Below, piece after piece: positions 14,769 through 21,653 of a DNA stretch of 25,082 nucleotides. Numbering within the stretch: position 1 is the stretch's first letter; every line of letters starts with the position of its first letter. Position numbers and translations under genes: made by a program. The notes under the pieces were generated by a model. The model ran no database searches. It was not told the DNA's origin and saw nothing but the letters and a program-made list of their open reading frames with translations. The DNA is taken from the NCBI GenBank assembly GCA_031289935.1, contig JAITON010000035.1, forward strand, positions 1 to 25,082, in the 5' to 3' direction. This stretch comes from Treponema sp. Its GTDB lineage: Bacteria > Spirochaetota > Spirochaetia > Treponematales > Breznakiellaceae.

Positions 14769-16381
14769 TGAAAAAGACCGTAATACTATTGACCCTTATG
14801 CTGGCCGCCCTGGGCCTGGCAGCTCAGGAGGATTTTGATTTCGACTTTGGTTTTGGCGATGAAGGGAGCCAGGACTCGTCCCTTCCCCTGGTTTCCATGA
14901 GTGGGGAAATCTCCACGGGTTTTACCCTCTTTCCCGGCGAATGGGAAAGCTGGGATAGCTTTAAGGCTGTAGAGCTTGGGGATATTGTTTCCGGGGCCCT
15001 TAATTTCAGCCTCTCCGGCCCCTATGCCGACGCCTATATCGGCCTCGGTCTTACGCCCAATTTTGAGGACCCCGCCAAGATCCTTAGTCTGGACGAGGCA
15101 TGGATACGGGCCTTTTTCGGCGGCTTTACCCTTGAGGCCGGGCTCCTTAAGCTTTCCTGGGGCCGGGCCGATGTCCTGGGCCCCCTGGACGTGGTCAATC
15201 CCCTGGATTATTCGGACCTCTCCAGCCTCCAGGATCAGCAGGAGATGAAGCTTTCCCGTCCCATGATCCATGTGTCCTATTGGTTCTCCGGCGATGTGCC
15301 CTTGAGCATTGAGGGGGTCTACCTCCCCTGGTTCCAGGGCGATCTCTACGCCACCGAGGGCCGCTGGGTCGCGCAGCAGTTGACGGATACGACCCAGGCG
15401 ATGCTGGACGCCATAAACGGCGCCCTTACACCTACCCTGGGCCCGGGTTACCTCAGCCTGGCGGATATTTCCGGCATGGGGGGGGGCGTCCAGACCACCG
15501 GCCTGGAATACAGCCAGTGGGGCCTTCGTATGACCACGACCCTGGGGCCCGTGGACCTGGGGCTCCAGTATTACAGCGGTTTCCCCTCCCGGCCCGAAGC
15601 GGTGTTAAATAGATCCGCTATGTCGACTATTGACGCCGACGCCGCTACGCTTGCATCTGCCAGCGTGGCCGCCCAAACCGCCCAAACCACCTATCAGACG
15701 GCCTTGACCGCACTTGGTACAAAGATAGCTAGCGCTCCTAGTGATGCTAGTATTCCGGGACTAGCGGCGGCTGTCGATCTGGCCTATGGGGCCCTTCTAG
15801 CCGCCTCGGCTGCCGCCGAGTCGGCAGCCCTGGCTTTGGAGACCGCCCTGGGGAACGCCTACTCTATCGGTTACAGCCGCTACCATCAGGTCGGCATCGA
15901 CTATGCCCAGTCTATTTGGGGCTTCAATATCCGGGCCGAGTTTGCCGCCAACCTGACGGCAGACCTGGACGGGACCAACGGGGCGGTCTATAACCCATCC
16001 CTGGCCTGGGCCCTGGGCGTTTACCGGGACCTTTTCTGGGGCGTCGATATGCTCCTCCAGGCGAACCAGAGCATCCGGCTTTTTAACGGCCAGGTGGGCA
16101 GCGATCCGGTCTACGATGTGGAGGCCGCCGCCCGGGATCATGCTACTGCCACCCGGATCACCCTGTCGTTCTCCAAAGCCTTTGATGATCTAACCCTCCG
16201 GTTCACCACGCTCTGGGGCATCGAGGACATGGATTTTCTCATCATACCCAGCCTGAGCTGGGCCCAGGGCGGCCTGGGTTTAAGTCTTACAGGGGGCGTC
16301 TTTCTGGGCGACTCCAAAGGTGAGCTGGGACAATTCGCCAAGCACAGCTACCTCAAGCTGGGCATGAGCTACTCATTCTAG
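14768..16381 (+). CDS. Outer-membrane beta-barrel-type protein of the RND operon
   Basis: The 537-residue protein has a signal peptide (MKKTVILLTLMLAALGLAAQ) and ends in aromatic-rich strands with a terminal Phe (HSYLKLGMSYSF), typical of outer-membrane barrels. Alternating strands occur throughout (LEAGLLKLSWGRADVLGPLDVVNPLDY; ALGVYRDLFWGVDMLLQANQ; LTLRFTTLWG). The mature N-terminus is EDFDFDFGFGDEGSQDSS (21-38), closely matching an insert in the RND transporter. Residues ~287-366 form an Ala-rich, probably helical insert, odd for a barrel. A G9 run encodes Met-Gly-Gly-Gly near residue 237-240. The stop is 6 bases from that of the convergent DUF4139 gene. It probably acts as the outer-membrane end of the transport system. 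I do not recognise a named family with certainty. Confidence 0.78.
   Translation: MKKTVILLTLMLAALGLAAQEDFDFDFGFGDEGSQDSSLPLVSMSGEISTGFTLFPGEWESWDSFKAVELGDIVSGALNFSLSGPYADAYIGLGLTPNFEDPAKILSLDEAWIRAFFGGFTLEAGLLKLSWGRADVLGPLDVVNPLDYSDLSSLQDQQEMKLSRPMIHVSYWFSGDVPLSIEGVYLPWFQGDLYATEGRWVAQQLTDTTQAMLDAINGALTPTLGPGYLSLADISGMGGGVQTTGLEYSQWGLRMTTTLGPVDLGLQYYSGFPSRPEAVLNRSAMSTIDADAATLASASVAAQTAQTTYQTALTALGTKIASAPSDASIPGLAAAVDLAYGALLAASAAAESAALALETALGNAYSIGYSRYHQVGIDYAQSIWGFNIRAEFAANLTADLDGTNGAVYNPSLAWALGVYRDLFWGVDMLLQANQSIRLFNGQVGSDPVYDVEAAARDHATATRITLSFSKAFDDLTLRFTTLWGIEDMDFLIIPSLSWAQGGLGLSLTGGVFLGDSKGELGQFAKHSYLKLGMSYSF
15478..15486 (+). repeat. Homopolymeric G9 tract in the outer-membrane protein gene
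   Basis: Nine consecutive G bases within the barrel coding region, in frame at present. Slippage would truncate the protein at about 45 percent of its length. Confidence 0.85.
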
Positions 16382-16397
16382 GAGTCCCTAGAGACTC
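16382..16397. terminator. Hairpin at the convergent 3' ends
   Basis: GAGTC (16382-16386) and GACTC (16393-16397) form a perfect 5-bp stem. Its 6-base loop contains part of the DUF4139 stop codon, and the stem starts right after the outer-membrane protein stop. It reads as a hairpin on both strands, but no T-run follows on either. Confidence 0.3.
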
Positions 16398-18550
16398 AGG
16401 CTCCCGGTATAGGCATCGTAGGCTTCCCGGGCGGCCCGCGCCTCTTGAGCGGCGGCGGTAATCTGGGCGGCCAGCTCGTCGAGCTCTGTATCCTGGGCGG
16501 CCATGCGGCGCAGGTAGTCCTGGCCCTGGGGCGTGGTATTCCCCGCAGCCTCCAGGTTCCGTCTGATACGGTCCTGTTCCGCCGCCAGGGCCGTGCGCCG
16601 GGCCTCAAGCTCCGCCACCGCCGCCGTAGCGTTGTCGGCCTTCCGCCTGAGTTCCGCCGCCTGGCTAAGGGCGGCGCGGACAGGGGCCGGGAGCTCCCCG
16701 TTGGCGGCGTAGCTCAAAAGACTCTCCAGCCGGAGCGATCCCAGGCTTACCCGTTCCGAAAGGGGCAGTTCCTCCTGCACCCTAAAGACCCGGTCCTCTC
16801 CGGCCTCCAGGTCCAGGGCAAAGCGGTAGAGGCTGCTGGTCCGTTCCCGGAATAAGGCCGGTTCCGCCAGGGCCGCTCCCCCGGTAACCGGGTGCTCGAT
16901 CAGCAGGCGCTTTGCCCCGGCAGCCTTGTTGCTCAGCGAATACTCCCATTGATAGATGAGCTTCCGGCTGATAGTCATGACCCCGCCGCTCAGGGATACG
17001 GAACTCAGCGTCCGGGAGGATGACGAGGCGAGGCTCCCGCTTACCGCCAGGTCTTCTCCCCAGGAAATAAGCCGCTTCTCGCCGCCGCTCAGGAACTCGA
17101 TAAGGGCGTCCCCCGCGTAGAGCCCCCCCTCGTATACCGTGATGGGCCCCGCCGGGAGGCTCATCCCCGTGGTATTGGTAATTTCCGCGGCAATGGCCGG
17201 GTGGATGCTCCGCCCCCCCGCAGCCTGAGCCCGGCTCCCGGAAAATACCAGGAACTTCTCCGCGTCCAGGCCGGCCGATACCAAAGGCAGCATAGCGCTC
17301 TGATGCCGGGGAATGGACACCCGCCCGGGCAGGGTAAAGGCGAACTGTTCAGCCAGCGCCTCCCCTGCCGCCGTATTGAGGCCGTTCCCGGCTGTAGCCG
17401 GGACGGCAGCAGCCAAGGGAGCCGGCTGGGGGGCTGCCGCCGTTCCGGCGGCTGCCGGGGCGTAGCTCATATCCATGGCCGATTCTACCGTGAGCGTGGA
17501 ATTCCTGGCCGGGGCCTTGGCCTGTTCCGCCGCTTCGGCCCCCGTGTCGTAAGTCTGGGCTGCGGCAGACCCCGCGATAGCCAGGGGCTCCACCGGCCGG
17601 CCCACATAGTAGGGCGGATAGAGTTCCTGGATAAAGGACACGGGCCGGCCCGCGATCAGGGAAAGCTCCACATCGGCCCAGTCCCGGTCGCTGCCGTTGT
17701 CGATAATAGCCCAGCCCTGGAAGTAGGGCCGGTCCCCGCTCAGATCCAGCCGGTAGGAGACCTTCCAGACCGGGGCCGCGGCCACGTAGCTCAGGGACAC
17801 TTCCCGTTCAGCCTCCCCGGGCAGGCTGATCCGGAGCTCCCGGGAATCGCCGCTCCGGCGCTCCATGAGCAGGTCCAGGGCCCGTTCAAAATCCGCCCGG
17901 GTCAGGGGGTCCGTAAAATAGAGCCGCTCCATATCCGCCAGCCAGATCTGCCGGATTCCCTCCCCGGTATAGAGCGACAGCCAGGCCGCCCCGGTAAAAG
18001 GCCCGCCGCCGGAATAGCCCTGCACGTATTCCACGCCCAGGATCCGCCCCCGGATACGCTCCGGGGCATAGACCTCCAGTTCCTCCCCCCGCAGGCTGCC
18101 CAGGATTTCCCCCAGGGCCTGTTCCCCGGAAAGGTCCACCCGGAGGCTCCTCAGGCTGCGGTAGACCGTATCCTCCGAGGGGTAGGTTACCGAAGGCGAG
18201 GCCGAGGCGGGGTCCCGGATCACCAGGGACTTTAAGACATCGTTGACATCCCCGGCCGGGAAGGAGAGGCTAAAAAGAACCGGCCCCCGGAAGCTCCCGC
18301 GAAACTCAAAATAGCCCACCCCGGAAGCAAACAGGGCGACCCTCCGCAGCTCTGGAGCGGGCAGCTCTGGAGCTAGGGCGCCGGCCTCAGGAGCCGGGAC
18401 ACCGGCCTCCAGGGCAGTCTCCCGGCCCCCCCGCGCAAAGAGGCCGGCGGGCAGCAGGAGGCCCAAGAGCCCGCATAAGATCAGCCTGAGCGCCAGCCTG
18501 CGCGCCAGCCTGCGCGCCAGCGTCCGCGATAGCCTATTCAATTTCTGCAT
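16388..18550 (-). CDS. DUF4139-type exported protein with C-terminal coiled coil
   Basis: From ATG 18550 the product has 720 residues. A very basic leader (TLARRLARRLALRL) and hydrophobic core (LILCGLLGLLLPAGLFA) form an export signal. The body resembles the DUF4139 / mucoidy-inhibitor-like family: an N-terminal region with VALFASGVGYFEFRGSF, and a central part with VSLSYVAAAPVWKVSYRLDLSGDRPYFQGWAIIDNGSDRDWADVELSLIAGRPVSF shared in pattern with that family. It has a low-complexity Ala/Pro linker near residues 350-395. The C-terminus (~640-710) is a coiled coil (AAELRRKADNATAAVAELEARRTALAAEQDRIRRNLEAA). The start overlaps the upstream DUF4234 gene by 17 bases with no clear Shine-Dalgarno. The frame opens further upstream, but only inside that gene. 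The function of the family is unknown. Confidence 0.75.
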   Translation of the reverse strand: MQKLNRLSRTLARRLARRLALRLILCGLLGLLLPAGLFARGGRETALEAGVPAPEAGALAPELPAPELRRVALFASGVGYFEFRGSFRGPVLFSLSFPAGDVNDVLKSLVIRDPASASPSVTYPSEDTVYRSLRSLRVDLSGEQALGEILGSLRGEELEVYAPERIRGRILGVEYVQGYSGGGPFTGAAWLSLYTGEGIRQIWLADMERLYFTDPLTRADFERALDLLMERRSGDSRELRISLPGEAEREVSLSYVAAAPVWKVSYRLDLSGDRPYFQGWAIIDNGSDRDWADVELSLIAGRPVSFIQELYPPYYVGRPVEPLAIAGSAAAQTYDTGAEAAEQAKAPARNSTLTVESAMDMSYAPAAAGTAAAPQPAPLAAAVPATAGNGLNTAAGEALAEQFAFTLPGRVSIPRHQSAMLPLVSAGLDAEKFLVFSGSRAQAAGGRSIHPAIAAEITNTTGMSLPAGPITVYEGGLYAGDALIEFLSGGEKRLISWGEDLAVSGSLASSSSRTLSSVSLSGGVMTISRKLIYQWEYSLSNKAAGAKRLLIEHPVTGGAALAEPALFRERTSSLYRFALDLEAGEDRVFRVQEELPLSERVSLGSLRLESLLSYAANGELPAPVRAALSQAAELRRKADNATAAVAELEARRTALAAEQDRIRRNLEAAGNTTPQGQDYLRRMAAQDTELDELAAQITAAAQEARAAREAYDAYTGSLSL
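18479..18526. repeat. 12-bp minisatellite in the DUF4139 signal-peptide region
   Basis: Four successive 12-base units lie at 18479, 18491, 18503 and 18515. The middle two are identical (CGCCAGCCTGCG) and the outer two diverged. Read on the minus strand they encode the TLAR-RLAR-RLAL-RLIL run of the signal peptide. Copy-number change keeps the frame and would lengthen or shorten the positively charged leader. Confidence 0.75.
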
Positions 18551-18932
18551 CCAGGGTTTTGTTGTATGCCTCTGCCAGGGCATTGGTATTCTTGATGATG
18601 ATATACACCGCCACAAAGGGGCCAACCACGATGACCGCCCCCATGAGATACCAGAGCAGCACGATACTCCCCCCCTCTTTGAAGCTCAGGCCGTATTTGG
18701 GCGCATAGTCCTGCAAACGGTCTCCCAGCTTATAGAACCATACCAGATCGTAGATACCCAGGGTGATGAATCCCAGGAAGAAATACCTGAGTAAACCGGC
18801 CGTGTGCCTGCCATCGTCCTGGCAGATACGATTTATATCCCTGGCCAGTTGGTAAATCCAGTACAGGTTATAGATACCCAGGGTAATAAACGAAAGCAGT
18901 ATCCACCCCACCAGTCCTCGTCTTTTGATCAT
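18534..18932 (-). CDS. DUF4234-type small membrane protein
   Basis: The 132-residue protein begins at ATG 18932, chosen over an ATG six codons upstream because AAGGAGG lies 5 bases before it. It contains an internal duplication: LLSFITLGIYNLYWIYQLARDI (~12-33) and FLGFITLGIYDLVWFYKLGDRL (~51-72). These are the Gly-Ile-Tyr-x-x-Tyr/Trp-Trp hairpins typical of DUF4234. A third hydrophobic segment (IVLLWYLMGAVIVVGPFVAVYIII, ~88-111) follows, then a short charged tail. It is an inner-membrane protein of unknown role. Its 3' end overlaps the DUF4139 gene, so the two are co-translated. No convincing promoter is seen upstream. It may be read through from pfp, 113 bases away across the repeat array. 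Confidence 0.75.
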   Translation of the reverse strand: MIKRRGLVGWILLSFITLGIYNLYWIYQLARDINRICQDDGRHTAGLLRYFFLGFITLGIYDLVWFYKLGDRLQDYAPKYGLSFKEGGSIVLLWYLMGAVIVVGPFVAVYIIIKNTNALAEAYNKTLDAEIE

Positions 18933-18983
18933 CTCGTCCTCCTTATACATCGCGTGTATTGCCCGCCGGCATAATGTCAGCCA

Positions 18984-19083
18984 CTCAAACCACCAGTGGT
19001 GTGCCGGTCTGAAAGCCTGGTTTCAGCCACCCTGATCACTGGTGATCAGCCGGTCTGATCACCGGTGATCAGCCGGTCTGATC
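18984..19083. repeat. Palindromic 23/25-bp repeat array
   Basis: Successive units start at 18984 (25 bases), 19009, 19032 and 19055 (23 bases each), with a partial unit at 19078. Each contains an inverted repeat: CTGAAA-GCCTGG-TTTCAG, CTGATCACTGGTGATCAG and CTGATCACCGGTGATCAG, the last a perfect 18-base palindrome. The first unit matches the 7119-7222 family at 20 of 22 bases. The array fills the gap between pfp and the DUF4234 gene and runs into the 3' end of pfp. Confidence 0.88.
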
Positions 19084-20752
19084 CATGCTCCAGGAGCAGG
19101 GTCCTGCCGGGTTGGTCGCAGACCTCGGGGGGCCCGTAGTACTGGATGGCCCCGGGGTAGAGAAAGCAGGTCTTGCCCGCCCAGATGTCCCGCAGCGCGT
19201 CAAAGGCTCTAAAGGGCGCGCCCTCGAGCGCTACCAGGGCCTTTTGGATCACCGGCTTTTGCTGGCCCTGGCGCTGTTCCATGTTCATCATCATGGTCAG
19301 GGGCACCCCGCCGGCCAGCCAGTCCCCGGCCCGGGCCCGGAGGTTCCGCACGCTGGAAAGGTAGCCGGTAAGCCCCGAGGCAATCAGTACAAAGGAGCTG
19401 AAGCCCAGGGAATAGCAGTAGTCCGCGTCAAAGTTTGAGGGGAAGGCGCAGCGGCCCTCGTAGCCGAAGAAGTGGGCCAGCCCGCTGAACTTGCCCCGGT
19501 AGATGCCTTCCCGCTGGAGGCTATGGAGCCGCTTTGCCACCATGCCGATGAGGAGCTTCTCGGTCTCGATCCGGGACACCTGCACGTTCCCGTGGGGGTC
19601 CCGCTCGGCCAGGAGTTCCCGGGCAATATCCGGGGGCAGGCTCCCCAGGGTCTCCGCCGGGGCCGGGGAAAGCTTGCCCCGGAGCCAGGCGATCTGGGCC
19701 GTAAAGGAGCCTTGGCCGGTGAATTCCTTTTCGTCCGCCGCCATAATATCGTTAAGCTCATTGATGAGCCGCTTCATCTCGGGGATAAATTCTACCAGGC
19801 CCTCGGGGATGAGGACCACGCCGAAGTTCTCCTGGTTTTCCGCCCGCTTCACAATAGACGCGCAGATCTGGTCCACGATTTGGGCCAGGGAAAGCCCCTT
19901 GGCTGCTACTTCCTCGGAGATCAGGCAGATATTGGGCTGGGTCTGGAGGGCGCATTCCAGGGCGATGTGGCTGGCCGAGCGGCCCATGAGCTTGATAAAG
20001 TGCCAGTATTTCTTGGCCGAATTGGCGTCCCGTTCAATGTTGCCGATGAGTTCGCTGTAGGTCTTGCAGGCCGTGTCGAAGCCGAAGGATGTTTCTATAT
20101 ACTCGTTTTTCAGGTCCCCGTCGATGGTTTTGGGGCAGCCGATCACCTGGATGGGGGAGCCCCGTTCCGTAAAATACTCGGCCAGCAGGGCTGCGTTGGT
20201 GTTGGAATCGTCCCCGCCGATGATCACCAGGGCGTCCAGGCCCAGCTTTTCCGCATTGGACAGGCTCGCCGCGAACTGTTCCGGGGTCTCGATCTTGGTC
20301 CGCCCCGAGCCGATGATGTCAAAGCCCCCGGTGTTACGGTACCTGTCGATGATTTCATCCGTCAAGAGGAGGCGTTTGTTTTCGAGCAGCCCGCTGGGGC
20401 CGCCCAGAAACCCGTAGAGGGCCGATTCGGCGTTCCCCTGCCTGAGCCCGTCGTAGAGGCCCGCGATCACGTTGTGGCCGCCCGGGGCCTGGCCGCCCGA
20501 GAGAATGACCCCCACGGTGAGTTGTTTCCGGGTGAGTTGTTTTCGCCGGATGTCCTCGTGTTGAGCCCGCACAAAGCTGGCCAGGGGTTTGCCGTAGCTG
20601 TGCGGGAACAGGGCCCGCAGTTCCTCCCGGTCCTTTGCCGCCTCGGTGGCTTCCCCCAATTGGACGGCGATATCGCCGGCAGGCTGGGTCAAACTCTTCG
20701 GGAGTTTCGGTTGATACCCGTACCGGGCCTTTTGCAGCAATGAAATGTCCAT
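19046..20752 (-). CDS. pfp: PPi-dependent 6-phosphofructokinase (long form)
   Basis: This enzyme reversibly phosphorylates fructose 6-phosphate using pyrophosphate, a common glycolytic choice in spirochaetes. The 568-residue product matches the long beta-type PFP. Motifs: GVILSGGQAPGGHNVIAGL (81-99), GGDDSNTNAAL (179-189), where the second Asp replaces the Gly of ATP enzymes, PKTIDGDLKN (207-216), with the lysine that marks PPi use, GFDTACKTY and MGRSASHIALE (256-266). ATG 20752 is preceded by GAAGGAG; an in-frame TTG at 20767 is rejected. A promoter lies upstream. The last dozen residues (SDRLITGDQTG) are encoded by the palindromic repeat array, so the natural C-terminus has been replaced or extended. 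Confidence 0.95.
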   Translation of the reverse strand: MDISLLQKARYGYQPKLPKSLTQPAGDIAVQLGEATEAAKDREELRALFPHSYGKPLASFVRAQHEDIRRKQLTRKQLTVGVILSGGQAPGGHNVIAGLYDGLRQGNAESALYGFLGGPSGLLENKRLLLTDEIIDRYRNTGGFDIIGSGRTKIETPEQFAASLSNAEKLGLDALVIIGGDDSNTNAALLAEYFTERGSPIQVIGCPKTIDGDLKNEYIETSFGFDTACKTYSELIGNIERDANSAKKYWHFIKLMGRSASHIALECALQTQPNICLISEEVAAKGLSLAQIVDQICASIVKRAENQENFGVVLIPEGLVEFIPEMKRLINELNDIMAADEKEFTGQGSFTAQIAWLRGKLSPAPAETLGSLPPDIARELLAERDPHGNVQVSRIETEKLLIGMVAKRLHSLQREGIYRGKFSGLAHFFGYEGRCAFPSNFDADYCYSLGFSSFVLIASGLTGYLSSVRNLRARAGDWLAGGVPLTMMMNMEQRQGQQKPVIQKALVALEGAPFRAFDALRDIWAGKTCFLYPGAIQYYGPPEVCDQPGRTLLLEHGSDRLITGDQTG

Positions 20753-20791
20753 ATCTATCTCCTTCAAATGAGCGCTTTCCCCTCGAGAGCT

Positions 20792-20820
20792 ATCCTAGCG
20801 AAAGCCGGGGGTTCTTTCAA
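20792..20820 (-). promoter_or_regulatory. Promoter for pfp
   Basis: On the minus strand, TTGAAA (20820-20815), 17 bases, TAGGAT (20797-20792). The predicted leader is about 33 bases and includes the GAAGGAG site. It is back to back with the promoter of the 20931 gene. Confidence 0.55.
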
Positions 20821-20864
20821 GCACTTTGCCGGGTTTTGCTCTAAGAAATTGTGCGTTTTTATTA

Positions 20865-20893
20865 TTGATTTCTATACTCTTTTCATGTATACT
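20865..20893 (+). promoter_or_regulatory. Promoter for the small outer-membrane protein
   Basis: TTGATT (20865-20870), 17 bases, TATACT (20888-20893), in a strongly AT-rich stretch. The predicted start is near base 20900. Confidence 0.65.
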
Positions 20894-20900
20894 ATAAAAA

Positions 20901-20917
20901 GGGCCCTGGACTGGCCC
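20901..20917 (+). other. 5'-terminal mRNA hairpin
   Basis: GGGCC (20901-20905) pairs with GGCCC (20913-20917) over a 7-base loop. It begins at the predicted transcription start and ends just before the GGGAG ribosome site, so it would cap the 5' end of the mRNA. Confidence 0.4.
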
Positions 20918-20930
20918 ATGGGAGTTATTG

Positions 20931-21611
20931 ATGAAGAAAACCGCTATGGTGCTGTTGATCTGTCTTGGGCTGGCCCTGCCCCTTGCCGCCCAGACCCTTG
21001 GGCTGGGGGTTACGGTGGACGCCGGGGCAACCCTGTCTCTTGTTCCTGCCAGCCGGCCTGATATACTCGGTATCAGCGAAGCAAACCCTCTGGGCAACTA
21101 TTTTAGTTTTGCGCCCGGTGTTTTTGGGGATAATACGGTCCTGCCTTCCCTGGATGCGGCAGTTTGGGGGGAGCTCAAGCTCGGTCCGGTATACCTGGGG
21201 CTGGGAGTCAAGAGCCATACCCTGCTCAGTACCGCCAATTTTAGCTCCCTTGATACCTTCCCGGATACGCTGAAACTCTACCATGTGGCCTACCCGGTAT
21301 TCCAGTTGGAAGTTAATATCTTCAACATTATCTTTATCGATGCCAGCCTGGGCGGTTATGCCTTTATACTCAAGAATAATACGGTTAAGCTCAGCAAAGA
21401 CCTGATCCCGAGCGTGTCGGTGTGGCTGGGCCCCTCCAGCCGGACCCTACGCCTGGGTTTCGGCGCTACCACCACGGTCAATGTGGACGCTATTAGCAGC
21501 GGCGGGGAGGACTTTGATTTCAATGGATTATTAAAGGGCCTGACCTATTTTGCGGGGCTCAAGTTTTCCTTTGATCTGGCTAAAACCTGGGAACCAACAA
21601 CCTCACCCTAA
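20931..21611 (+). CDS. Small outer-membrane beta-barrel-type protein
   Basis: The 226-residue protein has a signal peptide (MKKTAMVLLICLGLALPLAAQ, cleavage near 20-21). It is followed by alternating beta strands rich in Gly, Leu and aromatic residues (LGLGVTVDAGATLSLVPAS; VYLGLGVKSHTLL; YPVFQLEVNIFNIIFIDASLGGYAFIL; RTLRLGFGATTTVNVDA; GLTYFAGLKFSFDLAKTW). This fits a small barrel of about 8-10 strands. The start is ATG 20931 with GGGAG upstream; the TTG just before it is not used. The gene stands alone with its own promoter, divergent from pfp and convergent with the UMP-kinase-like gene. A DFDF stretch occurs near residue 194. No named family is recognised. Confidence 0.75.
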   Translation: MKKTAMVLLICLGLALPLAAQTLGLGVTVDAGATLSLVPASRPDILGISEANPLGNYFSFAPGVFGDNTVLPSLDAAVWGELKLGPVYLGLGVKSHTLLSTANFSSLDTFPDTLKLYHVAYPVFQLEVNIFNIIFIDASLGGYAFILKNNTVKLSKDLIPSVSVWLGPSSRTLRLGFGATTTVNVDAISSGGEDFDFNGLLKGLTYFAGLKFSFDLAKTWEPTTSP

Positions 21612-21653
21612 AGCTCCCCCGCGCAAGCGTTCCTGGGTATTAAAGCTCAATGC

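Noticed and set aside
17201..18235. 344-residue plus-strand open frame opposite the DUF4139 gene
   Set aside because: Low-complexity Gly/Pro/Arg translation with no ribosome site.
18550..18625. Longer DUF4139 product starting at 18625
   Set aside because: The extra 25 residues lie inside the DUF4234 gene and would put the signal peptide internally.
19472..20743. 423-residue plus-strand open frame opposite pfp
   Set aside because: Antisense shadow in GC-rich DNA; the minus strand shows all PFP motifs.
20753..20767. Upstream TTG start for pfp
   Set aside because: The GAAGGAG site is placed for ATG 20752.
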